DNA of 64,000 nucleotides from Stenotrophomonas indicatrix (lineage in GTDB: Bacteria; Pseudomonadota; Gammaproteobacteria; Xanthomonadales; Xanthomonadaceae), in assembly GCA_041545745.1 (NCBI GenBank), contig CP168152.1:2726001-2790000 (forward strand), written 5' to 3'. The notes beneath the pieces are model-generated. The model was not told where the DNA came from. It saw only the letters and a program-made list of their open reading frames with translations, and ran no database searches. Positions within the stretch are counted from its first letter, which is position 1; each line of letters opens with the position of its first letter. Below, in pieces: positions 43,624 through 52,170 of the stretch. The translations under genes were made by a program, and so were the position numbers.

Positions 43624-43833
43624 ATGAGCGAGAAAACCAAAATCACGGTGAATTTGTCTGAGGAAGTCACCTCAGCGCTCAAGAGCATGGCCCAAGAGCG
43701 CAGCACAAGCGTCACAGAGGTGTTGCGTCACGCCATCAGCACCGAAAAGTTCTTGCTCAATGAGGTCAAACAGGGCGGCAAGGTTTTGATCAAGGACCGC
43801 GACGGCAACATGCGAGAGTTGATCTTCCGATGA
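43624..43833 (+). CDS. Ribbon-helix-helix DNA-binding protein
   Basis: A 69-residue protein: a beta strand KITVNLSEEVTSALKSMA and a second helix STSVTEVLRHAISTEKFL, the MetJ/Arc fold used by many antitoxins and plasmid regulators. A GGAG site and the repeat-bearing promoter precede it. The next gene begins in a 4-base overlap and encodes a membrane protein. This looks like an autoregulated two-gene operon; whether it is a toxin-antitoxin pair is not shown. Confidence 0.8.
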   Translation: MSEKTKITVNLSEEVTSALKSMAQERSTSVTEVLRHAISTEKFLLNEVKQGGKVLIKDRDGNMRELIFR

Positions 43834-44189
43834 TCGACGATGGCCTCCCTGTAACGGATGACGCGGATGGCACGGTTGTAGAGCTCACTGAACTCAATGA
43901 GCTTCACCTGGGCGAGATAATCGCACCTCCGCAGCCGGTCGATATTTCGGATTTGCCGACCCAGCAAACTGAGCCTTATAACCCTGACAAAGCGTTGGAT
44001 CACGCGCGGAAGAATGTCGCTTATTTGCTTATTTGGCTTCTGGTTTTCGTTTGCGGGTTTACGCTGATTGCACTGGCATCCGGTGCGCCCAGCGAAGTGA
44101 TGTTCCATGCATTGGAGCTCCTTCTTAGTCCTATCACTGCCTTGGTCGGGGCCGCGACGGGCTTTTACTTTGGCACACGCTCGAGCTAA
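43830..44189 (+). CDS. Membrane protein coupled to the RHH gene
   Basis: A 119-residue protein with an acidic N-terminal half of about 60 residues and two hydrophobic helices (LLIWLLVFVCGFTLIALASG and ALELLLSPITALVGAATGF). It is translationally coupled to the RHH gene by ATGA. The pattern of acidic cytoplasmic tail plus two helices is not that of a known family. It may sense or bind the RHH partner. Confidence 0.7.
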   Translation: MIDDGLPVTDDADGTVVELTELNELHLGEIIAPPQPVDISDLPTQQTEPYNPDKALDHARKNVAYLLIWLLVFVCGFTLIALASGAPSEVMFHALELLLSPITALVGAATGFYFGTRSS

Positions 44190-44372
44190 CGCCCCGGCTT
44201 GGTCCAAGCCAGTTCCAAGTCTGATGACAGACTGCCAGGCCTGGACGCGTTCCGTCTCAGCTCTGCTTTAAGAACTGATTGGCCGTTGGCTAATCGGCCC
44301 ATAAAACTACGCGGCGAAGCTTGCCTATGCTTTCCGTATGCGACTGAGGGAGTGGGAGACCTCCACCCTCCC

Positions 44373-44424
44373 TTAATCTGCCTACAGAACTCAAACCGGA
44401 TTGTGCCCTGGTAAGTGTCCTTGG
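44373..44424 (+). repeat. Imperfect direct repeat, copy 2
   Basis: Matches copy 1 at 43256-43307: ctacagaactcaaaccggat, gtgccctggtaagtgtcctt. It follows the RHH/membrane gene pair by about 185 bases. Confidence 0.6.
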
Positions 44425-44448
44425 AGCCTACGGCCGATGTAGACGCTG

Positions 44449-45056
44449 ATGCAACGTTGTGCGCGGGGTAACAAGTCGGCTAGATACCGGTACGCCGTGG
44501 CTAGCGCCCAGCAGCTCACGAGCGCTCTCGTGGCTGCCGTCCCTGCCCTAGCCCGGCCGCACAGCGAAGACGTGACATCAAACATTGGACCGCTGGGCTT
44601 TTTGGTGGTTCGAAGGAAAGCCGGATTCCTCTGGGTCTTTATATTTCCATTGACAAAGACGCGTCCTTTAAAGAGGGTTCTCAGGATTATTCGTTCGAGG
44701 AAAGCCCACAAAGCGCAGGCAACATTCTTGCCAACCTCCCCGATGACCCACTGCTTTTTTGCAGTGCGATGATTAGGTTCCACGACCCGAGCACGGGTGT
44801 CCAGATTGTTCAGGTGAACTGGATCAACAGCACTGGACGCAGCGTCAGTGCTTACTTTGAGCTCCGTGTTGAAGGACACGATATGATCATCTGCCGTGCC
44901 AACTCTTTCGAGTCTATCGGGGCGGACGCGAATGCCGAGATCGCAAGGGTTAGCTATCAGAAGGCTCAACTGGCCGAGGTGATTCCTTACCCCGAAAAAT
45001 CCGCATTCCCCGACCAGGCCCCACGACATCGCCCGGTCTACCTTCCTCGAACCTAA
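44449..45056 (+). pseudogene. Probably frameshifted hypothetical gene
   Basis: The first frame encodes SEDVTSNIGPLGFLVVRR before degrading. The next frame is open from about 44598 and reads FGGSKESRIPLGLYISIDKD, then SFEESPQSAGNILANLPDDP, RFHDPSTGVQIVQVNWINST and so on to PRHRPVYLPRT at 45056, with good coding character. The switch lies at the run of T at 44599-44603 (ggctttttgg); one more T would give GFFGGSKES. So this is either a mutation or a sequencing error. A shorter gene from ATG 44769 also fits. The family is unknown. Confidence 0.45.
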
Positions 45057-45704
45057 GTTGCACCAACGGTGCGCGCGCGATGATGGACCCTGTGACAGTT
45101 GTTGCGCTTTGCTGCCTCTCGCTTGCAATGAGCACACGATGATTTTTAGCATGGCAGCCGATTTGTTTTTCGGCCGGGTCTCCGCGCCCCCTGTGTGATC
45201 CATTTCCTATCTGAGCACTTTTGGCTTTTTGCTTTTCATCTTTTGACATGTTGTTCTGCCCCATTAGAGGCAATCACAACTAAGGCACATGCAGTGGCTG
45301 TCAATACCCGCGCAACGCAGCAGCGTGCCGGTGGGCTTCTAGCATTCCGCTCCCAATCTGGACGGAGTGCTCAACGTAGAGGGCAGGACATTGAGGTGAA
45401 AACGCTCGAATGCCCTCAGTGAAGAACTAGTGCACGCCACAAGCCAACCAAGACGCGCTGGATCTGCCGCTCGGTCAGTCGCGACTCCATCACTATGGCC
45501 GCGAGCACCTCTCCGCTCACCTGAGAGTCTTCCAGTCTCTTAGCCCCCTTTGTCCAGGAAGGCTGAAATGATGGGTACAGACGGTTTGCTCAACGGCACC
45601 AAAGGCATAGGCATCCGCAGTTGACGGCCGATCGCCTAAAGCCTCCACCGGATGGATCAGACCGACTTTACGCACAACAATGGATCGGCGCGCGGAGCAC
45701 ACGC
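45057..45704. other. Region without a recognised gene
   Basis: About 650 bases with no convincing gene. Short frames on both strands (a basic minus-strand frame starting 45273, and ESRLTERQIQRVLVGLWRAL ending near 45420) lack support. It may hold remnants. Confidence 0.4.
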
Positions 45705-46472
45705 TCATTCTTGACTAGAAGCCACGTCAATCTTTGCCTGGGCCAAGCCAAGTCGAAGGGTGAAATGGATAGCGCTGGCGGCGGCGCTGTAGGCAGCCAG
45801 GGCACCGAGACCCGCAAGCAGTCCTAGCGAACCTGCCGCAGCCCAAGTCAACCCGTACGAGCGGATCTCTGGCTTGAGATCCAGCCCGAAAACCCGCTCG
45901 CACAAGATCCAGAACAGTACCGCCCACACAATCGCCATGAAGCCGCGCAAGGTTCCGGTCCAGGCCGTGCTTCTGGCCAAGGCAGCCTCAAGCGCGCCTT
46001 CCAGTGTGGTTAGTGACCTTTCATTAAGTCTCTGCTCTCCAATGAAGTCAGCGACTCGGTCAACGGCGCTCTCCTTCACGTCCAACAGTGCGATCCGGCT
46101 CGGCGGAGACAGAACGACGCACGCTCCCCCAAAGAGCAAGCAGAGCGGCGTGAAAGACCAAGTCGTGGCACCTTCCATCACGGAAACATAGACGAGAAAC
46201 GCGACGCCTAATAGCAAAGCGAGCCCCAAACGCTTTGAGATCAGCTTCCCCCCAGCCAGCATTAGCTCCAAGCCGTTCCACGTGACATCCATGAGCGTGG
46301 CAAGCTTTGCATTGCTTGGGTATCGAGGCCGTCCGCCCGTTACAGCCGCCTCGGCGGCCCTTAAGCAGCCTTGCACCAGGGGCAACATCCGCAAGCTATT
46401 CTTGGTGCCCTCCTCCATCTCGGCAACCTGGACAGTTGGTCGCGACGTGGGCGTCTCCGCTTCAATTTCCAT
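45705..46472 (-). CDS. Hypothetical four-helix membrane protein
   Basis: A 255-residue protein with a soluble N-terminus of about 80 residues. There are two helices near residues 83-120 (LGLALLLGVAFLVYVSVMEG...), a soluble loop with an acidic helix, and two C-terminal helices (FMAIVWAVLFWILCERVFG and WAAAGSLGLLAGLGALAAYS). No family is recognised. It stands alone on the minus strand, and an upstream region of 330 bases holds no gene. Confidence 0.7.
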   Translation of the reverse strand: MEIEAETPTSRPTVQVAEMEEGTKNSLRMLPLVQGCLRAAEAAVTGGRPRYPSNAKLATLMDVTWNGLELMLAGGKLISKRLGLALLLGVAFLVYVSVMEGATTWSFTPLCLLFGGACVVLSPPSRIALLDVKESAVDRVADFIGEQRLNERSLTTLEGALEAALARSTAWTGTLRGFMAIVWAVLFWILCERVFGLDLKPEIRSYGLTWAAAGSLGLLAGLGALAAYSAAASAIHFTLRLGLAQAKIDVASSQE

Positions 46473-46806
46473 CGGGCTCTTCTCCTAACATCAAGGGGAC
46501 CAGGAACCCAACCGTATGTTGGAACGCGGGACACGGTCCAAATGAATAGAACGGCTGGATGAAATGACACTCCGTGCAAGTTCGGCTATGGCACTGAGCG
46601 GCGCCCAATACTGCTTTGGGCATGCCATAATCGGCCTGATCCTAGAGAACTTGATAGCAGCCATTGCAAGGCGCTCATAGCTTTGCAGGTGCACCCAGTG
46701 CGCTGCCTGCTTAGCGCCATCCGACCCAACCATAGAGCGGGACCTGTCAGATCCCACTCCGAAAGCCCATAGCCCACTGGCTACCTTTTAAAAGGCTCAT
46801 AACCGC
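46473..46806. other. Divergent intergenic region before the H-NS-like gene
   Basis: About 330 bases. It contains the perfect palindrome ccttttaaaagg (46784-46795) 11 bases before the H-NS-like gene start, a possible regulatory site. No gene was found. Confidence 0.4.
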
Positions 46807-47202
46807 ATGACCAAGCCGACGCTCGATTCCATTCTTTCCGCGAAACAGAAGCTTCAAGACGAGCTGCAAGCACTTGACGCGCAGGAGGCTCAGCTGCGCC
46901 AGGAGCAGACCTCTGATGCTCACGCTGAGATCGTGAGCCTCATCATTCAATACGCCAAGAACTTCAACGCTAAGCAAAGAGCTGAGATTTCATCCTCGCT
47001 CGCGGCGAGCACCGGTCAGCCCCGGAAGGGTGCGGGCCCGAAGAAAGCCGTCGCCGCCAAGTATTGGCTGCCTCACACCCAAGAGACTTGGTCAGGCCGA
47101 GGCCGCACGCCGAGGTCATTTGCTGCTTGGGAAGGCACGGCCGCATACAAAGAGTGGAAGTCCAAGCACCCTGACGAGAAGTTCCCCGCTTATCCGGGAT
47201 AA
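46807..47202 (+). CDS. H-NS-family nucleoid protein
   Basis: A 131-residue protein with an N-terminal coiled coil (DSILSAKQKLQDELQALDAQ) and a C-terminal H-NS DNA-binding motif (YWLPHTQETWSGRGRTPRSF, AWEGTAAYKEW). The motif WSGRGRTPRSF is the AT-hook-like loop of the BpH3/XrvA type. Such proteins silence horizontally acquired AT-rich DNA. Being encoded inside the island it may silence the island or target host genes. A strong terminator follows. Confidence 0.9.
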   Translation: MTKPTLDSILSAKQKLQDELQALDAQEAQLRQEQTSDAHAEIVSLIIQYAKNFNAKQRAEISSSLAASTGQPRKGAGPKKAVAAKYWLPHTQETWSGRGRTPRSFAAWEGTAAYKEWKSKHPDEKFPAYPG

Positions 47203-47214
47203 AAGTCAGACGCA

Positions 47215-47243
47215 AAGATCCCCGGCGACGGGGATCTTTTTTT
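47215..47243 (+). terminator. Terminator after the H-NS-like gene
   Basis: Inverted repeat agatcccc / ggggatct with a 6-base loop (ggcgac), followed by a T-run. The gene stop is 12 bases upstream. Confidence 0.9.
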
Positions 47244-47265
47244 GCCTGTGTTTTTTCCAAGCCGA

Positions 47266-48888
47266 TTAGAACGTCGGCCGCCGTCCTCGCATCTTATGCT
47301 CCCAGTTCCCGGTTTCGTCGGCGCGGGCTGGTGGTGGATCGATATCCGGGTGCGGACTACTTGAGACGGTTGCCGCGCTCGGCTCCATGAAGTGCCGGTC
47401 TAGGACATTCCGTGCGTCATTCATGCGTTTCCGAGCCTGGTCGATGCGCCAGCGCTGGATCGCCGCAATCCTCGGTGACACATGGGTCTTCGCGCGGTAG
47501 ACACGCTGACGGGCGCGCGTCGCTGCTTGCGTCTTCGGTGCATCGGCGTGCTCCGATAGCTTCGCCTGAGCATCAAGGAGCGCCATCCGCGCCCGATGCG
47601 GCCGCGCCATCATGTGCGCATACTTGGCCAAGGAGCGGGCCAGGACCTCAGTGTCTTCAAAGGTGAACGCTTTGCCTGCGTAGTCATCGACACGCCGGCA
47701 CAAGATGCTGGCATGGGCAAGTTGGAACTCCGGCTCAATTTGGATACCCGGGATGCTTCGGAGTAGCTCCAAAGAATCCTGAGCAACTTCTCGCTGTGCT
47801 TCAAGCCAATCTTCAATGAGCTTGGCTTCCGCATTGAGCACCTCGGCATCGCGTCCTGATGCTCTCGTGATCCGCTGCACGCGACTGAGATTTAGGGTTT
47901 GCCGGCTGTAACGATCGAAGCTTCGCGCGGCGATGGGCCGGCGATCCAACAGACGCTCCCGCACACTATTCACGACATCACGCGGATGTGCCTCCCCCGC
48001 TTGCTGCGGTCTGAACCCGGCCGCTTTTGCTTGATCGCGCAAGGCAGCGGCGTGGCTATGGCCCTCTGGCACGTCCGGATCGTTTATCAGTGCTGCTTGG
48101 TGTGCCGAGATGGTGGCAACAAGCTTCATCGCCGCATCTTTGCCGCCAAGGCCCTGGACAGACCAAGTCAGGCGGTTCTTTCGCTCTAGGGCTGTCTTGA
48201 CCTTCCCATTGTGCCTGCCTGGCGTGCGGGTCAGCTCCCGAGCACGTTCAAAGTTGCCGTTTAATGCCGCTTCTCGCGCCTGGGTCTTCAATTTTCGAGG
48301 ATCAACCCGCTTTTGGATGCCGGCGATGTCGAGATGCCTGTTGATGGTGGCTGCAATCGCTAAGCGCAGCTCCTTGACGGCATTGCTGCCCTGCCCTTGC
48401 CGCCCATCGAACTCAGCAGCTGCGCGCTTGCCAAAGCCTTCTGGACCAACTTGCCTGGCGGACATCAAAAGATGCACATGATGGTTGCGCTGGTCGCCGT
48501 TCCGGCTGGGCGTGTGGATCGCCACCAAGACGGCGACCTTATAGCGATCCACCAAGAGCTGCCCCAGGTCCAGAGCCAAGCCCTTCCGTTGTGCTTGATC
48601 TAAGCTCTGCGGGAGAGCTACCTCTACTTCCCGGGCGACTAAGGCGTTCTTGCGTGTCTCGGCGGCCTCGTTGGCGTTCCAGAACTTTTGCGTGTCCAAG
48701 CACCAGGCCGGAGCACCCTTGGGGGCGAGCATCTGGGCGTGATCAACGCCGTGCCGGCGCGAGTAAGAGTGCGACAGCCCGGTCGCCTCGTCGACGAGAT
48801 CAAATCCAGCGCGATACGCTGCTGCTGCCACTGAGCTATCGCCTTTGCCTCGGCCAAACGACTTCATATGTGAGTGATAAATTGCCAC
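47266..48888 (-). CDS. MobA/MobL (MOBQ) relaxase
   Basis: A 540-residue protein whose first 200 residues form a MobA/MobL relaxase domain. Tyr25 in SVAAAAYRAGFDL is the presumed nicking residue. The metal-binding His are H125 (VAIHTPSRNGD) and the HVH of H137-V138-H139 in NHHVHLL. The C-terminal region is long and helical, with Arg-rich and coiled segments, but has no obvious primase domain. MOBQ relaxases mobilize plasmids or islands with a helper T4SS; the X-T4SS at the left end is a killing system and is not expected to serve conjugation. The start at 48888 is the first Met. Confidence 0.9.
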   Translation of the reverse strand: MAIYHSHMKSFGRGKGDSSVAAAAYRAGFDLVDEATGLSHSYSRRHGVDHAQMLAPKGAPAWCLDTQKFWNANEAAETRKNALVAREVEVALPQSLDQAQRKGLALDLGQLLVDRYKVAVLVAIHTPSRNGDQRNHHVHLLMSARQVGPEGFGKRAAAEFDGRQGQGSNAVKELRLAIAATINRHLDIAGIQKRVDPRKLKTQAREAALNGNFERARELTRTPGRHNGKVKTALERKNRLTWSVQGLGGKDAAMKLVATISAHQAALINDPDVPEGHSHAAALRDQAKAAGFRPQQAGEAHPRDVVNSVRERLLDRRPIAARSFDRYSRQTLNLSRVQRITRASGRDAEVLNAEAKLIEDWLEAQREVAQDSLELLRSIPGIQIEPEFQLAHASILCRRVDDYAGKAFTFEDTEVLARSLAKYAHMMARPHRARMALLDAQAKLSEHADAPKTQAATRARQRVYRAKTHVSPRIAAIQRWRIDQARKRMNDARNVLDRHFMEPSAATVSSSPHPDIDPPPARADETGNWEHKMRGRRPTF

Positions 48889-49266
48889 GACTTCTCCTAT
48901 TCATTTTTGGAGAAGCCAACAAAAGGCCATTTGCGTTATTCGTCTAGGCCTTCATAGCACCGGCGATTTCGTGCGCGAAATCACAGGGTTTTGCCTTGCT
49001 TTGTGGACCGCAGAGCGGGACACGAGGAGGCCAACGGCCTCCGCACTGCCGGCAGGCAGCGCACGGAATTTCGAGAATCGAAAATTCCATCAGTGCGCTC
49101 TTGCTTCTTTGACTTGGAGGTTCCAGCGAAGAGGCTTAACGCGCCGCGATCGGGCTCACATTTCGAGGACGAGACGGGCGTTTGACCCGACAGAATAATG
49201 TGAACGAAACATGAATTGGACCTGTTCATATGGATCGTGCGTGGATGAGTGCGCGCCGGCGCAACA
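48889..49266. other. Region upstream of the relaxase containing the oriT candidate
   Basis: About 380 bases between the relaxase start and the divergently placed XRE gene end. It holds two palindrome-like sites: gatttcgtgcgcgaaatc near 48966 and the oriT-like inverted repeat at 49065. No gene was seen. Confidence 0.5.
49065..49101 (+). other. Candidate oriT of RSF1010/MOBQ type
   Basis: An inverted repeat, ggaatttcga / tcgaaaattcc, is followed after 3 bases by AGTGCGCTCT. RSF1010 oriT has an inverted repeat followed by TAAGTGCGCCCT, with nicking in that stretch. Here the match to AGTGCGC(C/T)CT is nearly complete. It sits about 180 bases upstream of the relaxase gene, the usual place. Confidence 0.6.
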
Positions 49267-49602
49267 CTATCGCGAACTTTGTTTTCCCGCCTTTCGCTGC
49301 AATTCCGCCACGATTAGGCGCTGTTCTTCGAGTGGGAGCTTGGCCAATGCCTTGATTGCCTCTGCGATCTCATCCGTTTCCGCATAGAGCGCCGCTAGTG
49401 GCATGTCCAATGCCACCGCAAGACGCTTCGCAGTTCGCAAATCGCATTCGCGCCCCCCTTTCTCGTAACGGTTGATGCGGACCCTGGCCACGTCAACGCT
49501 CAACCCGGCCGCTACGCCGAGTGCCTCCTGGGTTAAATCGGCCGCGAGTCGAGCTTGTCGCAGGCGATTGGCAAAGATTAGGGGAGCGCCGTCCAGTTCC
49601 AA
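49267..49602 (-). CDS. XRE-family regulator
   Basis: A 111-residue helix-turn-helix protein: FANRLRQARLAADLTQEALG, VARVRINRYEKGGRECDLRT, AKRLAVALDMPLAALYAE, then a C-terminal helix (IAEAIKALAKLPLEEQRLIV) that may form dimers. Similar small XRE proteins are common on islands and prophages. It lies next to the oriT region on the minus strand and may control the relaxase gene. That is inferred from position only. Confidence 0.85.
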   Translation of the reverse strand: MELDGAPLIFANRLRQARLAADLTQEALGVAAGLSVDVARVRINRYEKGGRECDLRTAKRLAVALDMPLAALYAETDEIAEAIKALAKLPLEEQRLIVAELQRKAGKQSSR

Positions 49603-49764
49603 AGCGTGACCAAGGGTAGAAATCCCTAACGATCATGAAGTCTCCTAGTTGCGCAGTCTGTTTCCTTTTCGGTAACATCATCGCGTATCAGGAGCAAGGC
49701 CGCCAGTACCGGGCTTCTCGCTTCTGAGCCGAGGTCATCTACCCCTCCATCTCTAGGAATTTCC

Positions 49765-50076
49765 ATGTTCAAGGCCCGCGTTGCGGTCGTTGGTGCGCTG
49801 ATCCTCGCTCTAGCCGCCTGCTCAGGCGGTGGTCCCTCGCATGACGACCGTCAGAACGCTTTCTTGCAATACGTTAAAGACAATAGCAACGACAAAGCCA
49901 AGATCAGGGAGTTTGAAAGCGGCAAATGCGCGAAAGCCGAGGGCACCCCGAGCTACGACTGCGCTGTGTCGAGCCAAGTCCAAGCCATGGACCGCGACTT
50001 TGGGAACCAGATGGACGGGGTCTACACGTTCACCGAAATCGGTGACACCTGGAAGATCACTGGCCGGGTCCAGTAA
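49765..50076 (+). CDS. Small lipoprotein
   Basis: A 103-residue protein with a lipobox signal (MFKARVAVVGALILALAACS). The mature part has two Cys (ESGKCAKAEGTPSYDCAVS) and the end VYTFTEIGDTWKITGRVQ, a strand-rich finish seen in small periplasmic proteins encoded beside transfer genes. It could be an entry-exclusion-type lipoprotein, but there is no evidence beyond context. It is 43 bases upstream of the next gene in the same direction. Confidence 0.75.
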   Translation: MFKARVAVVGALILALAACSGGGPSHDDRQNAFLQYVKDNSNDKAKIREFESGKCAKAEGTPSYDCAVSSQVQAMDRDFGNQMDGVYTFTEIGDTWKITGRVQ

Positions 50077-50119
50077 TCCGCTGATCGATCTATCGCCCCC
50101 TTGCAACCATGGAGCTCGA

Positions 50120-50512
50120 ATGACCGTCGGAACCTTCTTCCTCTTGCTCGTCATTGCAAGCGGCGCTCTTGTCGCCCTTGGCGTAAGCAGGGCCCTCAAA
50201 TTCCGTAGCGATCGCGCAGCCTTCGAGGCGAACTTCGATCGATCCCATTTCGATAGGAGCAACGCTTTGGCGCTGTCGGCGGCGCGTTCGAGGATCAAGC
50301 TGCGCAGCACCAGGGAAACCAAGATCTATCCTCTGGCGGACGTGAGAGCCTGGGAAAAGCATTGGCACAATTCCAAGCACGTGGGCACTTTGACGCTCAG
50401 CGTTCGCGATGCGGACCATCCTGTGTGGACGATCAAGTTTGCTAGCGAGAGCGAGATGAATCGCTGGTATGAACTTTTGAACCAAGCCATCAACGACAGA
50501 GCGACGCTGTGA
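50120..50512 (+). CDS. Hypothetical membrane-anchored protein
   Basis: A 130-residue protein with one N-terminal helix (FFLLLVIASGALVALGVSRA) and a C-terminal soluble part resembling a small PH-like fold (YPLADVRAWEKHW, GTLTLSVRDADHPVWTIKFA). The start has GGAG upstream. It follows the lipoprotein gene and is probably in one operon with it. The bacterial PH-like assignment is tentative. Confidence 0.65.
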   Translation: MTVGTFFLLLVIASGALVALGVSRALKFRSDRAAFEANFDRSHFDRSNALALSAARSRIKLRSTRETKIYPLADVRAWEKHWHNSKHVGTLTLSVRDADHPVWTIKFASESEMNRWYELLNQAINDRATL

Positions 50513-50598
50513 CACTCAGGTTGCAGGCGCGGAATGGGGGTTGACGGAAAAACGTTCTCTGCTACGAATCAGGTCAGGCCACCAATCGGATTCTTCGC

Positions 50599-50808
50599 AT
50601 GAAACAAGACTTGCCCCGCTCACCGACGCTCCTGGACGAACAGGAAGCTCAACTGCGTCATGCTCACGTGGAGAGCTGGATTGCAGATCAACATGCTGCC
50701 GGCTTTGGCGTGGACCAGCATATGGCCAACGCACTCCATGCCTATTTGGACGGTGTTGTGGCACTGCCTGAGCTTTTGGCGGAGCTCCGTAGGCCCTACT
50801 TGCACTGA
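50599..50808 (+). CDS. Small hypothetical protein, VbhA-antitoxin-like
   Basis: A 69-residue helical protein (ESWIADQHAAGFGVDQHMAN, ALHAYLDGVVALPELLAELR). The order helix, short loop, Y..G...L.ELLA.LR resembles the VbhA-like antitoxin domain. No Fic toxin is encoded next to it, so either it is an orphan or the similarity is only superficial. Composition fits a real gene. Confidence 0.45.
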   Translation: MKQDLPRSPTLLDEQEAQLRHAHVESWIADQHAAGFGVDQHMANALHAYLDGVVALPELLAELRRPYLH

Positions 50809-50977
50809 AACGCCCAGGGCAACGGTCAACCACAGCCTCAGTCGAAGTAGAGCCGTTCTCTGTTCAATTGAATGAAGGCGGCTGCAGAAGCGTCCCTTCG
50901 GCGTTGCTGATCCTGAATTGTCATTGGGGCGTTGCGGCACTCATTCCTGAGGCACTAGGCCGGCATCGGCGCAGCAA

Positions 50978-51001
50978 GGAGGGCGGATGAGACCGCCCTC
51001 C
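50978..51001. terminator. Hairpin after the DUF3606 gene
   Basis: A perfect 9-base inverted repeat ggagggcgg / ccgccctcc with a 6-base loop, 24 bases beyond the DUF3606 stop. The U-tract is weak on both strands. Confidence 0.55.
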
Positions 51002-51025
51002 TCTCCAACCTTTGCCCAGGGGGAC

Positions 51026-51202
51026 TTATTTGCCCAGGTAGCGCTTGACGTCCTTGGCCATGACGCCGACGGCGGCCACGGCCTCTTTCAGCTTGGCCGG
51101 GGTGACATCGAAGTGCCGGGACCAGTCGCGCAGCTCCCAATCTTCGTTGACATTGATGCGGATTCCGTCGGGCGGACCGCGCTTTTCCAAATTATCTGCC
51201 AT
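51026..51202 (-). CDS. DUF3606 small protein
   Basis: A 58-residue protein starting MADNLEKRGPPDGIRINVNE, continuing DWELRDWSRHFDVTPAKLKE, then AVAAVGVMAKDVKRYLGK. It is a clear DUF3606 domain: INVxEDWE-aromatic-W, VTxxxLxxAVxxVG, V..YL. The family is widespread, short and of unknown function; some members have been linked to DNA or stress responses. It lies between the transfer genes. Confidence 0.85.
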   Translation of the reverse strand: MADNLEKRGPPDGIRINVNEDWELRDWSRHFDVTPAKLKEAVAAVGVMAKDVKRYLGK

Positions 51203-51276
51203 TGAAAAATCTCCATGTCGCCTCGAAGTGTGAGGCGCTCCACAGTCCCGCCGCCTTCTGCACTCGTCCAGTCGGG

Positions 51277-52170
51277 TTAGTCCGCTTTGCGCGGTAGGTC
51301 TTCCCCTACCCGCCTATTGGGCTCTAGAGCCGCACCAGGCAGCTCACTGGGTAGCACCGGGAGTGCGTCAGTGGCAGGGCTGTACGGGAGCGAATGAGAA
51401 GGTATACCGGCAACCATGGGGAGCGCCCTGGACTGTTCACCTCGGGCTCGCCCTGCCGTGTGACCCGCTGGGACCGGCAGAAGCTTGCCTTCCTTGCGAT
51501 AGCGATCCAGGAGTTGCTCAAAGCTCACGTGCCCGTTGCCAGGATTGCTCTCTCCACGACGCAATTCGAGGCGCTTGGCCAGGCTCTCGGGATTGGGCTC
51601 AATCTGGGGCTCGCCTAGACCGAGATGCGCATTTATGCGTCCAGAGATCATTGCTCGAATCCAGAGCACCTCACCGTAACCGTTGATTCTTCCGTCTAGG
51701 ACGCGCGTCTTGGCTGCCAGCCCAGAGGCTTCCATGCGCCTCGTCGTCACCAGGACGTGGGCGTAGAAGTAGCGAGGATCGTCCTTGGTTGGCCGGTGAT
51801 GGCTCGCTTGTAGCGCAAAGCCGTATCTCTCGATCAGTGCATGCGAAATGTCGAGAACAAGGTCCCAACGCTCGCGGTCGTCGAGCTCGTGCGGCAAGGC
51901 AATGGTGAGGTCGCGGCAGACGGTGCTGTTCCGGCGACGCTCTGCCGCTTCAGCCGCCGCCCAGAGGCGCTGCGGGTCATTGACCCAGGCAGGCGATCCC
52001 GCGGGAGCCAAGCAGCACGCTTGGATGATGCCAGCCCTGCCTCGGTAGTCGTGCTTGATGCCTGATTTGGGGTCAATAAGCAGAAATCCGCCCCGATAGG
52101 CAGCCGCTGCGAGGGCGGAATGGCCCTTAGCTCGGCCGTACGTTTTTATGCGTGTGTGTTCGATAGTCAT
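51277..52170 (-). CDS. Relaxase-like protein with altered HUH motif
   Basis: A 297-residue protein with a MobA/MobL-like N-terminal half. Tyr25 lies in LAAAAYRGGFL and the first metal His in ASHHRPTKDD, but the following HVH is replaced by YAH (DPRYFYAHVLVTT, Y136-A137-H138). In the MOBQ relaxase encoded at 47266 the same place is NHHVHLL. The C-terminal 90 residues are Pro-rich and hydrophilic. It could be a non-nicking DNA binder or an oddly coordinated relaxase. It lies 2.4 kb upstream of the other relaxase gene on the same strand. Confidence 0.8.
   Translation of the reverse strand: MTIEHTRIKTYGRAKGHSALAAAAYRGGFLLIDPKSGIKHDYRGRAGIIQACCLAPAGSPAWVNDPQRLWAAAEAAERRRNSTVCRDLTIALPHELDDRERWDLVLDISHALIERYGFALQASHHRPTKDDPRYFYAHVLVTTRRMEASGLAAKTRVLDGRINGYGEVLWIRAMISGRINAHLGLGEPQIEPNPESLAKRLELRRGESNPGNGHVSFEQLLDRYRKEGKLLPVPAGHTAGRARGEQSRALPMVAGIPSHSLPYSPATDALPVLPSELPGAALEPNRRVGEDLPRKAD

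Noticed and set aside
44391..45203. 270-codon minus-strand frame
   Set aside because: Antisense to the more protein-like plus-strand frames ending at 45056; no recognisable features.
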